From contig JAQSCW010000010.1 of the NCBI GenBank assembly GCA_029945625.1, positions 62,001 through 126,000 of the forward strand: a stretch of 64,000 nucleotides of DNA, given 5' to 3'. The stretch comes from a bacterium (GTDB taxonomy: Bacteria > Bacteroidota > Bacteroidia > B-17B0 > Aurantibacillaceae). A program made the translations under genes and the position numbers. The notes beneath the pieces were generated by a model. That model made no database searches. It was not told the origin of the DNA and was given only the letters and a program-made list of their open reading frames with translations. Positions 17,957 through 28,696 of the stretch are shown piece by piece; position 1 is the first letter of the stretch, and each line of letters starts with the position of its first letter.

Positions 17957-19075
17957 TTGTTTACAACAAAAAAGATAGCCATTGTCAGTGTGATCAATGA
18001 TCTAGCCACTGATCACCGGGTGTACAAGTCCTGCCTCGCGCTCCTCGAATGTGACTATGATGTGCTTTTGATTGGAAGAAAATTACCTAACTCTCCCGAA
18101 CTGCCATTGTGGCCCCACAGAAGTAGTAGAATGACTTTAATTTTTCGGAAAGGCCCTCTGTTCTATTTCTTCTTCAATGTGCGATTATTTTTTTTATTGC
18201 TGTTCAGGAAAGCAGACCTTTTGTATGCGAACGACTTAGACACGCTTTTGCCTAATTTTATTGTTTCGAGACTAAAAAAAATTCCGCTTATTTATGACAG
18301 TCATGAATTATATACAGAGGTTCCCGAACTTCAGCATCATCCTTTGAAGAGAAAGATTTGGAAGCAACTCGAACGGTGGATCGTTCCTCAACTCAAACAC
18401 TGCGTAACGGTTAATGAGAGCATTGCGCGTGTTTTTGAAAATGAATACCATGTGCCTTTTTGTGTTGTAAGAAACATACCCGACATGCCTGAGAATTTTG
18501 TTCCAAAGTCAAAAACGGAATTGGGGCTTCCCTTAAATAAGAAACTAATTTTGCTGCAGGGCACCGGTATTAATGTTCAGCGGGGCGCTGAAGAATTAGT
18601 AGATGCCATGATGATGCTTGAAGGCTGCCTATTACTAATTATTGGAAGCGGCGATGTTTGGCCGGTTCTAAAAGAGAAAATAAAGGGCCCATATGCCGAT
18701 AGGGTGCGTTTAATAGATCGATTGTCGAAATCAGAGCTCATGCATTTTACCCATCATGCGGATATCGGCATCAGTATTGATAAAGACACTAATCTAAATT
18801 ATTTATACAGCCTGCCTAACAAGGTCTTTGATTACATACAGGCCGGTATTCCAATTCTGGCGAGCAGGTTACCGGAAATTGAAAAGATAATAAACACCTT
18901 TGGCGTGGGTGATTTTATTCCCGATCATGTACCTCAACACATAGCGAACAAAATTCATCAACTGCTTAATTCTTCCGAATTAGCTCTTTACAAACAAAAC
19001 ACCTCAAAAGCCCGTCTCGAGTTGAATTGGGGCTTTGAAAAACAAAAACTTATTGCCGTGATTCGAAACATCTGA
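17957..19075 (+). CDS. Glycosyltransferase family 4-like protein
   Basis: A 372-residue GT-B enzyme. The N-terminal IAIVSVINDLATDHRVYK, then DLLYANDLDTLLPN and PLIYDSHELYTEVPEL, are typical of GT4 enzymes with a DSHE acceptor-side motif. The C-terminal domain has LILLQGTGINVQRGAEELV and a donor-site region ending in SLPNKVFDYIQAGIPILAS. No ATG is available near the N-terminus, so the TTG at 17957 is the likely start, with a near-consensus -7 box 20 nt upstream. Divergent from murB. It may act with the adjacent glycan operon; the substrate is unknown. Confidence 0.82.
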   Translation: MFTTKKIAIVSVINDLATDHRVYKSCLALLECDYDVLLIGRKLPNSPELPLWPHRSSRMTLIFRKGPLFYFFFNVRLFFLLLFRKADLLYANDLDTLLPNFIVSRLKKIPLIYDSHELYTEVPELQHHPLKRKIWKQLERWIVPQLKHCVTVNESIARVFENEYHVPFCVVRNIPDMPENFVPKSKTELGLPLNKKLILLQGTGINVQRGAEELVDAMMMLEGCLLLIIGSGDVWPVLKEKIKGPYADRVRLIDRLSKSELMHFTHHADIGISIDKDTNLNYLYSLPNKVFDYIQAGIPILASRLPEIEKIINTFGVGDFIPDHVPQHIANKIHQLLNSSELALYKQNTSKARLELNWGFEKQKLIAVIRNI

Positions 19076-19128
19076 AGTTTTAGCGCTTTAGGTCGCTCAA
19101 AATTGCTATTTTTAAGGACAATTTATTT

Positions 19129-20169
19129 ATGGAATTTTCTGCTCAGCAAATTGCTGCACTCTTAAACGGAAGCGTAGAGGGCGATGAGAACATAACCGTT
19201 AGCAATCTTTCAAAGATTGAAGAAGGGTTGCCCAGAACTCTTTCTTTCCTGGCCAACCCTGCTTATACCAATTACATCTATACCACCGACGCAAGCATTG
19301 TCATCGTCAACAATTCCCTCGTGCTCGACAGACCAATAAAGTCGGGTTGCACTTTAATCAGAGTAGAAAACGCCTACGAATCTTTCGCGAAAATTTTGGA
19401 ATTATACGGACAGATTAGAGGAAGCAAAACCGGAATAGAACAACCCTGTTTCATTTCTCCCAGTGCCGAAATTGGTGCCGATTGTTATATTGGCGCGTTC
19501 AGCTACATCGGTCAACATGTGAAAATTGGGAACAACGTGAAAATTAGTCCGCACGTTTTTCTCGGCGACAATTCTGCAGTGGGAGACAATACCATTTTGC
19601 ATTCGGGGGTAAAGGTTTACCACGAATGTAAAATCGGCGCCAACTGCACTATTCACGCCAGTACCGTGGTGGGAAGCGATGGATTTGGATTTGCGCCAAA
19701 TTCAGAAGGACAGGCGTTTGCTAAAGTACCTCAAATTGGAAATGTGATTATTGAAGATAACGTTGAAATTGGGTCAAACACCTCCATTGATCGTGCCACG
19801 CTAGGTTCAACGATCTTGCGAAAGGGCGTTAAACTTGATAATCTTGTACAAATCGCACACAATGTTGAAATTGGTGAAAACACTGTAATTGCCGGACTGT
19901 CGGGTGTAGCGGGCTCAACTAAGGTTGGTAAAAATTGTATGATCGGTGCCCAGGTGGGCATAGCAGGACATCTTAGAATTGCAAACAGTGTTAAGATCGC
20001 GGGCCAATCGGGAGTCGGCGCCAGTATCGAAAAAGAAGGCGAAATCGTTCAGGGTTCCCCCGCCTTTCATATGGGTGATTTTAAGCGCAGCTATGTTCTT
20101 TTTCGAAGTCTGCCAAAACTCAATGATCGCATTTCCGATCTCACCAAAAAATTAAATACAAAACCATAA
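19129..20169 (+). CDS. lpxD: UDP-3-O-(3-hydroxyacyl)glucosamine N-acyltransferase
   Basis: A 346-residue LpxD, which adds the N-linked acyl chain in lipid A synthesis. The N-terminal uridine-binding domain (about 1-100) includes [12 protein letters not shown] and LSFLANPAY. The left-handed beta-helix (about 105-310) has repeated IG-type hexapeptides, SDGFGFAPN, and the catalytic His in [10 protein letters not shown]. Length and domain order match the family. bshB1 starts 1 nt after the stop, so the two are cotranscribed. Confidence 0.94.
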   Translation: MEFSAQQIAALLNGSVEGDENITVSNLSKIEEGLPRTLSFLANPAYTNYIYTTDASIVIVNNSLVLDRPIKSGCTLIRVENAYESFAKILELYGQIRGSKTGIEQPCFISPSAEIGADCYIGAFSYIGQHVKIGNNVKISPHVFLGDNSAVGDNTILHSGVKVYHECKIGANCTIHASTVVGSDGFGFAPNSEGQAFAKVPQIGNVIIEDNVEIGSNTSIDRATLGSTILRKGVKLDNLVQIAHNVEIGENTVIAGLSGVAGSTKVGKNCMIGAQVGIAGHLRIANSVKIAGQSGVGASIEKEGEIVQGSPAFHMGDFKRSYVLFRSLPKLNDRISDLTKKLNTKP

Positions 20170-20170
20170 C

Positions 20171-20887
20171 ATGAAGGTCGACATCCTTGCAATTGGCGTT
20201 CATCCCGATGATGTAGAACTAAGCTGTAGCGGAACTATTGCAAAACATATTGCATTAGGGAAGAAAGTCGGTGTTCTCGACCTTACTCTAGGTGAGCTGG
20301 GAACAAGGGGCAGTGCAGAACTTCGGGTAAAAGAGGCGGCTTTATCTTCAGAAATTCTGGGGCTATCGTTCAGAAATCACCTGCATATGAAAGATGGTTT
20401 TTTTGCAAACGACGAATTACATCAACGAAAGATCATTGAACAAATACGCGACTGCCGGCCTGAAATTGTTTTATGCAACGCCATTAGCGACCGCCATCCT
20501 GATCACGGAAGAGCCGCCAAGTTAGTTGCAGATGCCTGTTTTTACAGCGGCCTGGTGAAAATAGAAACTAGCCTTCGTGAAATGCCTCAAAATGTCTGGC
20601 GACCCAAAGCAGTCTATCACTATATTCAGGATCACTTTTTACATCCTGACTTTGTGATTGATATTTCTGAACATATTGAAACGAAACATAAGTCCATCAT
20701 GGCATTTTCCTCTCAGTTTTACAGCCCAAATTCTAATGAACCGCAAACGCCTATCTCCGGCAAAGAGTTTTTAGAAAGTCTCAACAGCAAAATGTCTATC
20801 TGGGGCCGATCGATTGGGGTAAAATATGCCGAAGGTTTTACGGTGAATCGTTATCCGGGAATTAATTCGCTATTCGATCTTATTTAA
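20171..20887 (+). CDS. bshB1: Bacillithiol biosynthesis deacetylase BshB1
   Basis: A 238-residue PIG-L/LmbE-family zinc deacetylase that removes the acetyl group from GlcNAc-malate in bacillithiol synthesis. The zinc-binding motif HPDDVE is at residues 12-17, with a second metal-ligand segment in SDRHPDHG near 104-112. LGELGTRG, MKDGFF and FSSQF are typical of the BshB1 subfamily. It is in an lpxD-bshB1 pair, and its 3' end overlaps the convergent hydrolase gene by 18 nt. Confidence 0.9.
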   Translation: MKVDILAIGVHPDDVELSCSGTIAKHIALGKKVGVLDLTLGELGTRGSAELRVKEAALSSEILGLSFRNHLHMKDGFFANDELHQRKIIEQIRDCRPEIVLCNAISDRHPDHGRAAKLVADACFYSGLVKIETSLREMPQNVWRPKAVYHYIQDHFLHPDFVIDISEHIETKHKSIMAFSSQFYSPNSNEPQTPISGKEFLESLNSKMSIWGRSIGVKYAEGFTVNRYPGINSLFDLI

Positions 20888-21676
20888 GAAATCATTAATG
20901 TGTTTGCATACCTCCGGAACATGTTCCAAATTGAGCGTGTGACCTGCATTTCTTACAACAATAAGTTTTGAGTTTTTGATAGCAAGATGAACTTCATTGG
21001 CGAGATGAACCGGCAGCAAATGATCTTGCTCTCCCTGAATGATTAAGGTTGCAGCGGTAATCTGCTCAAGATCTTTTCTGTAATCCTTTCTTTCCTTGGT
21101 GGCTTGCATCAAACTAAAAATGGCTTCAGCGCTCTGACTGCGATCTTTCCTCGCTTCTTTCATTTTTTGAATTGGCACAAGTGGGTTTGAAAAATAATTC
21201 TCACTCAATACGGACGGCAACATAATGTCTATCATTAAGTTATATCCGCCTGTCTCCAGAGCCCGCCACCAGGCCAGCTCCACCGCTTCGTAATATGGTG
21301 TTTTATGAGCAAATGTCGAAACCAATACTAGTTTATCCACGCGCAAAGGGTGCAGCACAGCGAGATGTTGAGCCACCAAGCTACCGTATGAAAGACCAAC
21401 GATGTGTGCTCTTTTTATATTTTCCTTATCTAACAGTGAAACCACGTCTGCGGCATGCTGATTAAAGTCGCGCCAGTTACCGGTCTTATCACTTTGTCCC
21501 TGAAAAATGAAATCCAATAACAGGATGCGGTATTTAGCTGCAAAAAAAGGTACCACCAGTGCCCACGAGATGGTCGCTTGAGTAAGTCCGTTTAGAAAAA
21601 CAAGGGTTTTGGTCGATTGCGCATTGCCGTGTACCTCATAATACAGGTCTCGTTGATCGGTGGTTTTACAAACCAT
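20870..21676 (-). CDS. Alpha/beta hydrolase
   Basis: A 268-residue alpha/beta-hydrolase-fold protein. The nucleophile elbow GLSYGS places the catalytic Ser near residue 97. The acid is likely the Asp in QGEQDHLLP (about 218), and the His is in NAGHTLNLEH (about 246). LVFLNGLTQATISW lies at the oxyanion-hole region. The substrate is unknown. Its start overlaps the upstream S66 peptidase gene by 11 nt, so they form an operon. Confidence 0.85.
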   Translation of the reverse strand: MVCKTTDQRDLYYEVHGNAQSTKTLVFLNGLTQATISWALVVPFFAAKYRILLLDFIFQGQSDKTGNWRDFNQHAADVVSLLDKENIKRAHIVGLSYGSLVAQHLAVLHPLRVDKLVLVSTFAHKTPYYEAVELAWWRALETGGYNLMIDIMLPSVLSENYFSNPLVPIQKMKEARKDRSQSAEAIFSLMQATKERKDYRKDLEQITAATLIIQGEQDHLLPVHLANEVHLAIKNSKLIVVRNAGHTLNLEHVPEVCKHINDFLNKIE

Positions 21677-22574
21677 AATTCAGGTAACTAAATTTAACTC
21701 CCAGTGGACTCACCTGTAGATTCGCTTTGCACCCCAGGTACAGAGCTATATTCGTTTCAATATGGCCCGCTGGAAATTCGAAGCAAACCGGGTAGCCATA
21801 TTCTTTCACTGCGTCCCAAATAATCTCCTGGGCCGTCATTCCAAAAGGAACACTGTTGTCTTTCATCTCTGTCATTCCACCCACAACCAGAGCCGCTAGT
21901 TGAGTAAGTTTGTTGCTGCGTTTCAGGTGAATCATCATGCGGTCGATGTGATACAACTGCTCATCCAGATCTTCGATGAATAAGATTTTGTTTTTGGTGT
22001 TTATCTCATCTCTGCTTCCGCTTAACGCATATAAGAGTGAAAGATTTCCGCCTACCACCTCGGCTTGAGTTATCCCAGGACGGTTCAAGGCGTGCGGTTT
22101 GATGTCATAATCAGATCCCTCCCCAAACAGCAATTTCTTAACAGAGTGCGTTGCGTGTTCGTTTTTTCCAAACTGAAAAGCCATTGTTCCGTGAATACAA
22201 GCAATTCCCATTTTCGTCAATCGGCTGTGAAGTACCGTGGTGTCGCTGTATCCTACAACCCATTTAGGATGTTTTAATATTGGCAGAAAATTAGCCGCGT
22301 CAATGATCCTTAAACTGCCATACCCTCCCCCACTTAGGAGGATCGCTTTTGCCGTGGGATGATTAATGGCCCACTGAAGGTCTTGAGTGCGTTCTTCGTC
22401 AGTGCCGGCAAATTGATGGTAGGTCTTATATGCGTTTCTTCCCACTTCAACGCGCAGGCCCCAGGCGTTAAGAATTTCAATTGCCGGCGCAATTGCCGGC
22501 TCGCTTCGGGCTCTCGCTGTGGAAATAATTAGTACGGTGTCTCCTTCTTCTAAGTACGGTGGCAAAAATGTCAT
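21666..22574 (-). CDS. LD-carboxypeptidase (peptidase family S66)
   Basis: A 302-residue S66 peptidase, related to LdcA, that trims the L-Ala-D-Glu-DAP-D-Ala tetrapeptide in murein recycling, and to microcin-immunity MccF. The conserved start LEEGDTVLIISTARA is present. The catalytic Ser lies in GGGYGSLRIID (about 107), the Glu in FIEDLDEQLYHIDRM and the His in PAGHIETN (about 280). No signal peptide is seen, so it is probably cytoplasmic. It starts directly next to the HNH-like gene upstream. Confidence 0.88.
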   Translation of the reverse strand: MTFLPPYLEEGDTVLIISTARARSEPAIAPAIEILNAWGLRVEVGRNAYKTYHQFAGTDEERTQDLQWAINHPTAKAILLSGGGYGSLRIIDAANFLPILKHPKWVVGYSDTTVLHSRLTKMGIACIHGTMAFQFGKNEHATHSVKKLLFGEGSDYDIKPHALNRPGITQAEVVGGNLSLLYALSGSRDEINTKNKILFIEDLDEQLYHIDRMMIHLKRSNKLTQLAALVVGGMTEMKDNSVPFGMTAQEIIWDAVKEYGYPVCFEFPAGHIETNIALYLGCKANLQVSPLGVKFSYLNYGL

Positions 22575-23348
22575 TTAACGCTTTCCTTTACCGGATTTTT
22601 TAGAAACAGAACGTACTTTGCGATTCCTGCTTTTGCCGGTATTCCTTCCCTTTGTGCTTTTTGTTGTCTTTAGTTTTTTTGCGCGAGCAGCATCTCGTGA
22701 TTTTTTTTGTGCTGCTACTTCTTTCAGGGCTTTCTTTTCCTGGAAAGCGAGATTGCTCAAATTCTTTTTATACTTAGCATTAATTGGCTCGTTTTCCACG
22801 CGCACGTGGTACCAAAATTCGCCGGTTTTAATTCGGTAAATCTGCATTTCCGAAACGCCAAACTTATCGGCAATCAGTTTGAATGGCAATTTACGTTTTG
22901 GATCCCAGATCATCTTCTTAAGCGCCGTAACCTTTTTTTCATCCAACACCTTCGAGTGCACACTTGTGCTAATGGCCTTACGTTCTCTAGCCTGAATTGA
23001 GTTAGGGCTCAATGCCGTGTGCGCACGATGCTCTTTCTGAGTCGCCCACTCAAGATTGTTAACGTGGTCATTCAAATAATCATGATCTTTGTGAATGATA
23101 AAGGCATGCTTAGAAGAAGGTTTTTTAAGAAAAGCTTTAGCTACTTCTTTATATAAAAAAATAGCTTTGTTCTTTCCGCGTTGTCTTGTATTATAACGGT
23201 AGTTTCCGGCGGTAGGCTTAAATTGTCTAACTTCCACTTTGCCCTCCACCGATACTCCAAACCTGCCATGGTTTGAAATTAGATATGGCACAGTAGGTTT
23301 TCTGCCATCAATGGTAATAGGTTTCCAGATTTCTTTTTTACTGCTCAT
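22575..23348 (-). CDS. NUMOD4/HNH-like protein with a strongly basic tail
   Basis: A 257-residue protein. The N-terminus (about 5-45) resembles a NUMOD4 motif ([16 protein letters not shown]). An HNH-like segment (about 88-104) reads [16 protein letters not shown] and keeps a His, an Asp, the Asn and the NLEW end of the family pattern. A helix-turn-helix-like region (about 150-178) includes [20 protein letters not shown]. The last 75 residues are extremely Lys/Arg/Ser-rich with no acidic balance. This is the domain set of homing endonucleases, but in an ordinary operon with no intron or intein in sight. A domesticated DNA-binding protein is plausible; cleavage activity is unproven. Confidence 0.7.
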   Translation of the reverse strand: MSSKKEIWKPITIDGRKPTVPYLISNHGRFGVSVEGKVEVRQFKPTAGNYRYNTRQRGKNKAIFLYKEVAKAFLKKPSSKHAFIIHKDHDYLNDHVNNLEWATQKEHRAHTALSPNSIQARERKAISTSVHSKVLDEKKVTALKKMIWDPKRKLPFKLIADKFGVSEMQIYRIKTGEFWYHVRVENEPINAKYKKNLSNLAFQEKKALKEVAAQKKSRDAARAKKLKTTKSTKGRNTGKSRNRKVRSVSKKSGKGKR

Positions 23349-23372
23349 AATAGATTTATTTTAATATATGGT

Positions 23373-23380
23373 TACCTTTG
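23373..23380 (+). promoter_or_regulatory. -7 promoter element upstream of metG
   Basis: TACCTTTG matches TAnnTTTG and lies 76 nt before the metG ATG in the divergent interval. On the other strand a TAATTTTG (23448-23455) could serve the HNH-like gene. Confidence 0.45.
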
Positions 23381-23456
23381 TATAAAAGTAACAATTTATA
23401 CCAGAAAAAGAAATAGGGGTGCCAGATTTTTCGATCGAGGCCGGCCTCAAAATTAT

Positions 23457-25499
23457 ATGAATCCCGATTTTAAGAGAACATTAGTAACTGCTGCCTTGCC
23501 TTATGCAAATGGACCTGTACATATAGGTCATCTAGCAGGCTGCTACCTCCCTTCCGACATCTACGTGAGATACCTCCGCAGTATTGGACACGACGTAAAG
23601 TTCATCTGTGGTAGCGATGAACACGGGGTACCCATCACCATCAAAGCTAAAAATGAAGGTGTAAGTCCGCAGGCCGTTGTAGATAAATACCACAAAATAA
23701 TGGGGGATGCCTTCAAGGAGTTCGGCATTTCATTTGATATATACTCACGCACCTCCTCAAAAATTCACCACCAAACTGCCTCTGATATCTTCAGAGTGCT
23801 TTACGATAAAAAGGTGTTCACCGAACAGGTCACCGAACAATATTATGACGAAACAGCACAACAATTCCTTGCCGATCGCTACATAATTGGCACTTGCCCT
23901 AATTGCAAGAACCCAAATGCCTACGGCGATCAATGCGAAAAATGCGGAAGCACCCTAAATCCCCTCGATCTCATTGATCCAAAATCAACTTTGTCTGGAA
24001 ACAAACCTGTGCTTCGGAAAACAAAGAACTGGTTCTTGCCCCTAGATAAACTTCAGCCCAAAATTAAGGAGTACATTGATAAACACAGCGACTGGAGGCC
24101 TACTGTGTATGGGCAGTGCAAAAGTTGGTTAAATAGTGGCGACGGGCTTCAACCACGAGCCATGACGCGCGATCTCGATTGGGGCATCCCCGTTCCGGTA
24201 GAAGGCGCTGAAGGCAAAGTGTTGTATGTTTGGTTTGACGCGCCAATAGGTTACATATCGGCCACCAAAGAATTACTGCCCGATACCTGGGAGAATTATT
24301 GGAAGAAAAAAGATACGCGACTCATTCATTTTATTGGCAAAGACAACATTGTTTTTCATTGCATCATTTTTCCGGCAGTACTTATGGAACATGGCGAATT
24401 CATTTTGCCCGACAATGTTCCGGCCAATGAATTTTTGAATCTCGAAGGCGACAAGATCTCTACCTCAAGAAACTGGGCTGTTTGGTTGCACGAGTATTTA
24501 TTGGATTTTAAAGGGAAACAAGATGTTCTGCGATATACGCTTTGTGCCAATGCCCCCGAAACCAAAGACAATGATTTTACCTGGAAGGATTTCCAAACAA
24601 AAAACAATAGTGAGCTGGTAGCAATATTCGGAAATTTTGTTAATCGCACGCTTGTTCTAACACACAAGTATTACAATGGGGTGGTGCCTGATCCAACCCG
24701 GTACACAAAAGAAGATCTGTTGCTTTTGGAAGAGCTGGCCGCTGCGCCCGATAAGATCGCAAAAGCCATAGAGCAATTTAAATTCAGGGAGGCGCTTTCA
24801 GAATGGATGAACTTAGCCCGAATTGGAAATAAATACCTTGCCGAAACGGAACCCTGGAAGCTAATTAAGACGAATGAGGAGAGGGTAAAAACCATCATGA
24901 ACATCGCGTTACAAATAACGTGTAATTTGGCCATTCTCGCCGAACCATTTTTGCCCTTTACTTCCGCAAAACTGTTTGCGATGCTCAACTTGCCGGTTCT
25001 AAAATGGCCTTCGGCAAAACAAACTTCAAATTTGGCGAGCGCGCACGTAATCAATAAAGACGAACTACTTTTTTCAAAAGTGGAAGATGCCGATATTCTG
25101 CCGCAACTCGAAAGATTAGCAAATAGCAAACTACATAATTCTATTCCTGCCATGGCTGCTGAAATAAAACCGGAAACCAGTTTTGATGATTTTTCAAAAA
25201 TGGACATCCGAACCGCCACCATTCTCGAAGCGGAGGCCGTTCCTAAAACCGATAAATTATTAAAACTCTTGTTAGACACGGGGCTCGACAAGCGCATAGT
25301 AGTAAGTGGTATCGCCGCATATTACAAACCAGAGGAAATTATTGGTCAAAAGGTTTGTCTCTTGGCAAATCTTGCCCCCCGTAAGATTAAAGGAATTGAA
25401 AGTCAGGGAATGATTTTAATGGCCGAAAACGCAAAAGGAGAACTAAGCTTTGTGTCTCCAACAAAAAATGAAACCGATAATGGCTCTGTTGTTAAATAG
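23457..25499 (+). CDS. metG: Methionine-tRNA ligase
   Basis: A 680-residue class I aminoacyl-tRNA synthetase. The HIGH motif is in PVHIGHLAG (about 21-29). A zinc ribbon CPNC...CEKC lies near 143-163. The KMSKS loop is the variant DKISTS near 335. An anticodon-binding helical domain follows, then a C-terminal tRNA-binding (TRBP111-like) domain at about 575-680 with [18 protein letters not shown] and [17 protein letters not shown]. The full length and appended domain match dimeric bacterial MetG. The following secreted protein gene overlaps its end by 20 nt. Confidence 0.95.
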   Translation: MNPDFKRTLVTAALPYANGPVHIGHLAGCYLPSDIYVRYLRSIGHDVKFICGSDEHGVPITIKAKNEGVSPQAVVDKYHKIMGDAFKEFGISFDIYSRTSSKIHHQTASDIFRVLYDKKVFTEQVTEQYYDETAQQFLADRYIIGTCPNCKNPNAYGDQCEKCGSTLNPLDLIDPKSTLSGNKPVLRKTKNWFLPLDKLQPKIKEYIDKHSDWRPTVYGQCKSWLNSGDGLQPRAMTRDLDWGIPVPVEGAEGKVLYVWFDAPIGYISATKELLPDTWENYWKKKDTRLIHFIGKDNIVFHCIIFPAVLMEHGEFILPDNVPANEFLNLEGDKISTSRNWAVWLHEYLLDFKGKQDVLRYTLCANAPETKDNDFTWKDFQTKNNSELVAIFGNFVNRTLVLTHKYYNGVVPDPTRYTKEDLLLLEELAAAPDKIAKAIEQFKFREALSEWMNLARIGNKYLAETEPWKLIKTNEERVKTIMNIALQITCNLAILAEPFLPFTSAKLFAMLNLPVLKWPSAKQTSNLASAHVINKDELLFSKVEDADILPQLERLANSKLHNSIPAMAAEIKPETSFDDFSKMDIRTATILEAEAVPKTDKLLKLLLDTGLDKRIVVSGIAAYYKPEEIIGQKVCLLANLAPRKIKGIESQGMILMAENAKGELSFVSPTKNETDNGSVVK

Positions 25500-26418
25500 A
25501 TCCACCCGATTCCTTTTTATCGGTATTTTTGCTTGGACAATTTCTTTTGCTCAGGAAGATCCTGGATCGGTTTCTCGAAACACTAAGGACTATAAGGATT
25601 CAAAAGAACACGAAAAATTCAACAAACGCTGCAAAATAGTTGGCGCCTGGCAGATCAATAAGTTGAAAGAGGGCGCGCTGGTGGTGCGTTTAAAAACAAA
25701 CAAGTTACTAATTGACGCCCTTCACGCTTCGGGTCAGGAAAAACTCGCCAAACAAACCGAACTTGTTACCTATGCAGTTAATAAGAACACTATGTTCGCC
25801 TATATGGACAAATTTTCTTTTTGCAACGTGTACTTTGTATATAGCAATTTGAGCGACAGTCTTCTTCACGGTGCCAGGCAAGGAATTTTCCTAGACACGA
25901 ATCTCACCATTAATCCGAGCATTATCATGGGTGAAAACTTTTACATTCTTGCCGAAAGGGACTATAGTTATAACTCTTCCATTGGTCTCGTTCCGGAGGA
26001 TTCCGCAACCAAATGCGTGGAGGCCGGCAATGCAACAAGGATGATGGCAGTAGTTTTGAAAAATAAATACGGCCATCAACTAAAGAGTCCGATGCCTTGG
26101 CGAATACTTGAGAAAAGTTCCAACGCCTCTTTTTCATTTCCGATAACTGCCATCGAAAACGCTGAAGGCCCTCCCAACATATTTTTTTACGTGAATAAAA
26201 ATTACCTCGTGGATTACTATGATAAGAGCAAAACTGGAAAGGGGTATTCTGCAGGAGGACACGGAAACTACAGAATAGAATTAAAAAAACAGGAAACTTA
26301 CGAAAAAATTTCGGCCGCAATAGAACAACTTAACGAGAACCTACGAGAATATCTGCAAAGAACTCCGCCTCCTAAAGCATCTGAAATCACTAGTGAAATC
26401 AGGCCCTTCCTATATTAA
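25480..26418 (+). CDS. Secreted protein of unknown function
   Basis: A 312-residue protein from the ATG at 25480, with a signal peptide (about residues 1-25, ending ISFAQ). The mature part begins with a charged stretch and [17 protein letters not shown], and the C-terminus has a helical segment (about 275-305). I recognise no family. The frame is open further 5' inside metG, but the ATG at 25480 gives the proper signal peptide and a 20-nt overlap with metG, suggesting cotranscription. Convergent with the next gene, with 4 nt between stops. Confidence 0.6.
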   Translation: MALLLNRSTRFLFIGIFAWTISFAQEDPGSVSRNTKDYKDSKEHEKFNKRCKIVGAWQINKLKEGALVVRLKTNKLLIDALHASGQEKLAKQTELVTYAVNKNTMFAYMDKFSFCNVYFVYSNLSDSLLHGARQGIFLDTNLTINPSIIMGENFYILAERDYSYNSSIGLVPEDSATKCVEAGNATRMMAVVLKNKYGHQLKSPMPWRILEKSSNASFSFPITAIENAEGPPNIFFYVNKNYLVDYYDKSKTGKGYSAGGHGNYRIELKKQETYEKISAAIEQLNENLREYLQRTPPPKASEITSEIRPFLY

Positions 26419-26422
26419 CACC

Positions 26423-28633
26423 TCAAACTCTGATCCCTATTACGCTGATATCATCCACTTGCTCATAGTGCATTTTCCAATCCGTTAAAGCAGTTTCGAG
26501 TAAGCGCGTTTGGGTGGCCATGTCCTCTGCCTGTATGTTTATCAAAAGGTCCATCATTGGCTTATATTTGAATTTCTTTCCCTTGGGCCCGCCAAACTGG
26601 TCCGCAAAGCCATCGGTGGTCAAATAAATAAGATCTCCTTGTTGCAGCTGGATCGTTTCGCTGCTAAATCCTCGAGTCTCGTCTACATAAGCCCCTATAG
26701 GCATTTTATCTCCTTTATATTCAGTAATCACGTTGTTTCGCAGCAACCACAAAGCGTTATTTGCCCCCGAAAATTCGAGGGTATTGTCGATCTTATTCCA
26801 CACGCACAGCGATAGGTCCATGCCATCTTTCTGATCCATGCCTCCTTCCTGACTTAACGCGCTAATTATCTTCTCCCGCAATCTGTTGAGAATCTCGTTA
26901 GATTTAAATAATTTGTTTTCGACTATCAATTCATTTAAAAAACTATTTCCGAGCATACTCATAAATCCCCCGGGAACACCATGCCCGGTGCAGTCGGCCA
27001 TCGCAAAAATAGCCCGGTTGTTTTGAGTAACGTGGGCCCAGTAAAAGTCTCCACTTACAATATCTTTAGGTTGAAAGAGAATAAAGTGCTCCTTAGATAC
27101 TTTTTTCCAAACATCATTCCCGGTTAATACAGCCCGCTGGATGAGGCGTGCGTAAGTAATACTGTCGATGATTTCTCTTTGCTTCTGCTCCACAGCGAGC
27201 TTTTGTATCGAAATTTCTTCTTTTTGAAGTTCCACCTGAAATTTTTGATTCTGAATTGTGACTGCTGCCCTCTTTGCTTTTCTATAATTTAGAAACGCCA
27301 TCAACGCAAAAGCTGTAATCACCAACAGTGCAAAAAATGTAAGCATCATCACCCGTTCTTCTTCCTTCCTTTCTGCTTCTCGAACAGCATCTTTCTTTTC
27401 CTCTTCTGCTTTCAGTAGCATTTCCTTTTTACTGTAGTCCAATTTGAATTGTTGTTTTAATAATGTGTTTTTAAATTTATCGTTATAGATGCTATCATTC
27501 ATGGTATAGGCTTCCAGGAGGTATTGATAGGCCCTCTCGTGTTTCCCGTTTTTATGAAATAACTCGCTAAGCTTTTTTGCCGCATTTAAAATAAGGTCCG
27601 GATAACCAACTTGTTTTGCAAACAAATAGGCGGAATCGGAATAGATAAGTGCTTTTGAATTATTTTTTGACTTAAGATAGAAAAATGCTACATAGTCATA
27701 CACTTTGGATTTTACCTGTAAGTCATTTGAAAGCCTTGCGTTTCTGGCGCTATTGAGAAATTTCCTTTCTGCCAATACTCCTTGCTTGTTTACATCAAGC
27801 TGGTTTGCGCTCGACAACTCCGAAAGCGCCATCCGGCTATAGTTCTCGTATTTCGTGTAGATTTCCAATGATTTTTCAAAATAATAAATTGCTTTTAGGG
27901 TGTCTTTTTTGCGCGCGTTGATGGCGCCTAACTGATTGTACACATTGGCTATAATTTGTTCGTTTTTTGTGGCCTGAGCAAACACCAGCGCTTTCTTGAA
28001 ATAATCCTCAGCTGTTTCGGTCTCATTGTTATTATAATAGATGTCCCCCAAATTTATCATGGCAGACGTTTGGCCGAGTGGGTTGTCTAGCTTGCGAAAA
28101 ATTGCTTCAACCTTCGAAAACAAATCGATGCTCTTTTCCATGTTGCCTTGATGCTGATAAATATACGCTAAGTTATTTAGCTCAACCGCCATGCCACTTT
28201 CAAACTTCAGTTTTTCGAAAACAGCATAGGATTGCTCATAATATTCAAGCGCCTTTTCAATATTGTTCTTCAGGTACTGACATTCAAAACCTAAATTATT
28301 GAGCGCGTTTCCGTAAAAGACCATTCCTAAACTGTCGGTGCGCGCCTTAGTCATGTTCAATAATAAATTATTGTATTTTGGCCATAACACCTGATCGTTC
28401 AGGCTTTCCGATAGCCCCTTTATAGCGTTAAGCCGAATGGTATCATTCGTTGTCGAGTGGTATGAGGTGAGTAGGGAATCGAGTAGGTAATTATCGTATT
28501 CGTTATACTTGGAGGGTTCAACGCTGTCGATCAAATAGAACGATCTTCCTCCTTTGTGAACTTGTGACTTTCCTGTAAAAGCAATTACAAAAAATAGTAG
28601 TGTTGTTAGGTGGGTAATTAATTTTACATTCAT
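26423..28633 (-). CDS. TPR-repeat PP2C/SpoIIE-type serine phosphatase
   Basis: A 736-residue protein built like a Bacteroidota signalling phosphatase. A signal-like hydrophobic N-terminus is followed by about six TPR units (about 85-390; for example ALNNLGFECQYLKN and AVELNNLAYIYQHQGN). A transmembrane helix lies near 425-445, then a coiled coil (about 450-490). The SpoIIE phosphatase domain (about 500-735) has FILFQPKDIVSGDFYW, MADCTGHGVPGGFMSML and LTTDGFADQFGG, containing the metal-binding Asp residues. It probably dephosphorylates an anti-sigma-factor antagonist or similar partner; none is encoded nearby. Confidence 0.85.
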   Translation of the reverse strand: MNVKLITHLTTLLFFVIAFTGKSQVHKGGRSFYLIDSVEPSKYNEYDNYLLDSLLTSYHSTTNDTIRLNAIKGLSESLNDQVLWPKYNNLLLNMTKARTDSLGMVFYGNALNNLGFECQYLKNNIEKALEYYEQSYAVFEKLKFESGMAVELNNLAYIYQHQGNMEKSIDLFSKVEAIFRKLDNPLGQTSAMINLGDIYYNNNETETAEDYFKKALVFAQATKNEQIIANVYNQLGAINARKKDTLKAIYYFEKSLEIYTKYENYSRMALSELSSANQLDVNKQGVLAERKFLNSARNARLSNDLQVKSKVYDYVAFFYLKSKNNSKALIYSDSAYLFAKQVGYPDLILNAAKKLSELFHKNGKHERAYQYLLEAYTMNDSIYNDKFKNTLLKQQFKLDYSKKEMLLKAEEEKKDAVREAERKEEERVMMLTFFALLVITAFALMAFLNYRKAKRAAVTIQNQKFQVELQKEEISIQKLAVEQKQREIIDSITYARLIQRAVLTGNDVWKKVSKEHFILFQPKDIVSGDFYWAHVTQNNRAIFAMADCTGHGVPGGFMSMLGNSFLNELIVENKLFKSNEILNRLREKIISALSQEGGMDQKDGMDLSLCVWNKIDNTLEFSGANNALWLLRNNVITEYKGDKMPIGAYVDETRGFSSETIQLQQGDLIYLTTDGFADQFGGPKGKKFKYKPMMDLLINIQAEDMATQTRLLETALTDWKMHYEQVDDISVIGIRV

Positions 28634-28696
28634 GGGAAGCGTTTAGTTACAATGGTTATTTCTATATGGAACCGGTATCTACAATTTCCTGTTGCT

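Noticed and set aside
19075-19128. Possible hairpin AGCG...CGCT between the glycosyltransferase and lpxD
   Set aside because: The stem is only 4 bp and no T-run follows, so it is not a credible terminator.
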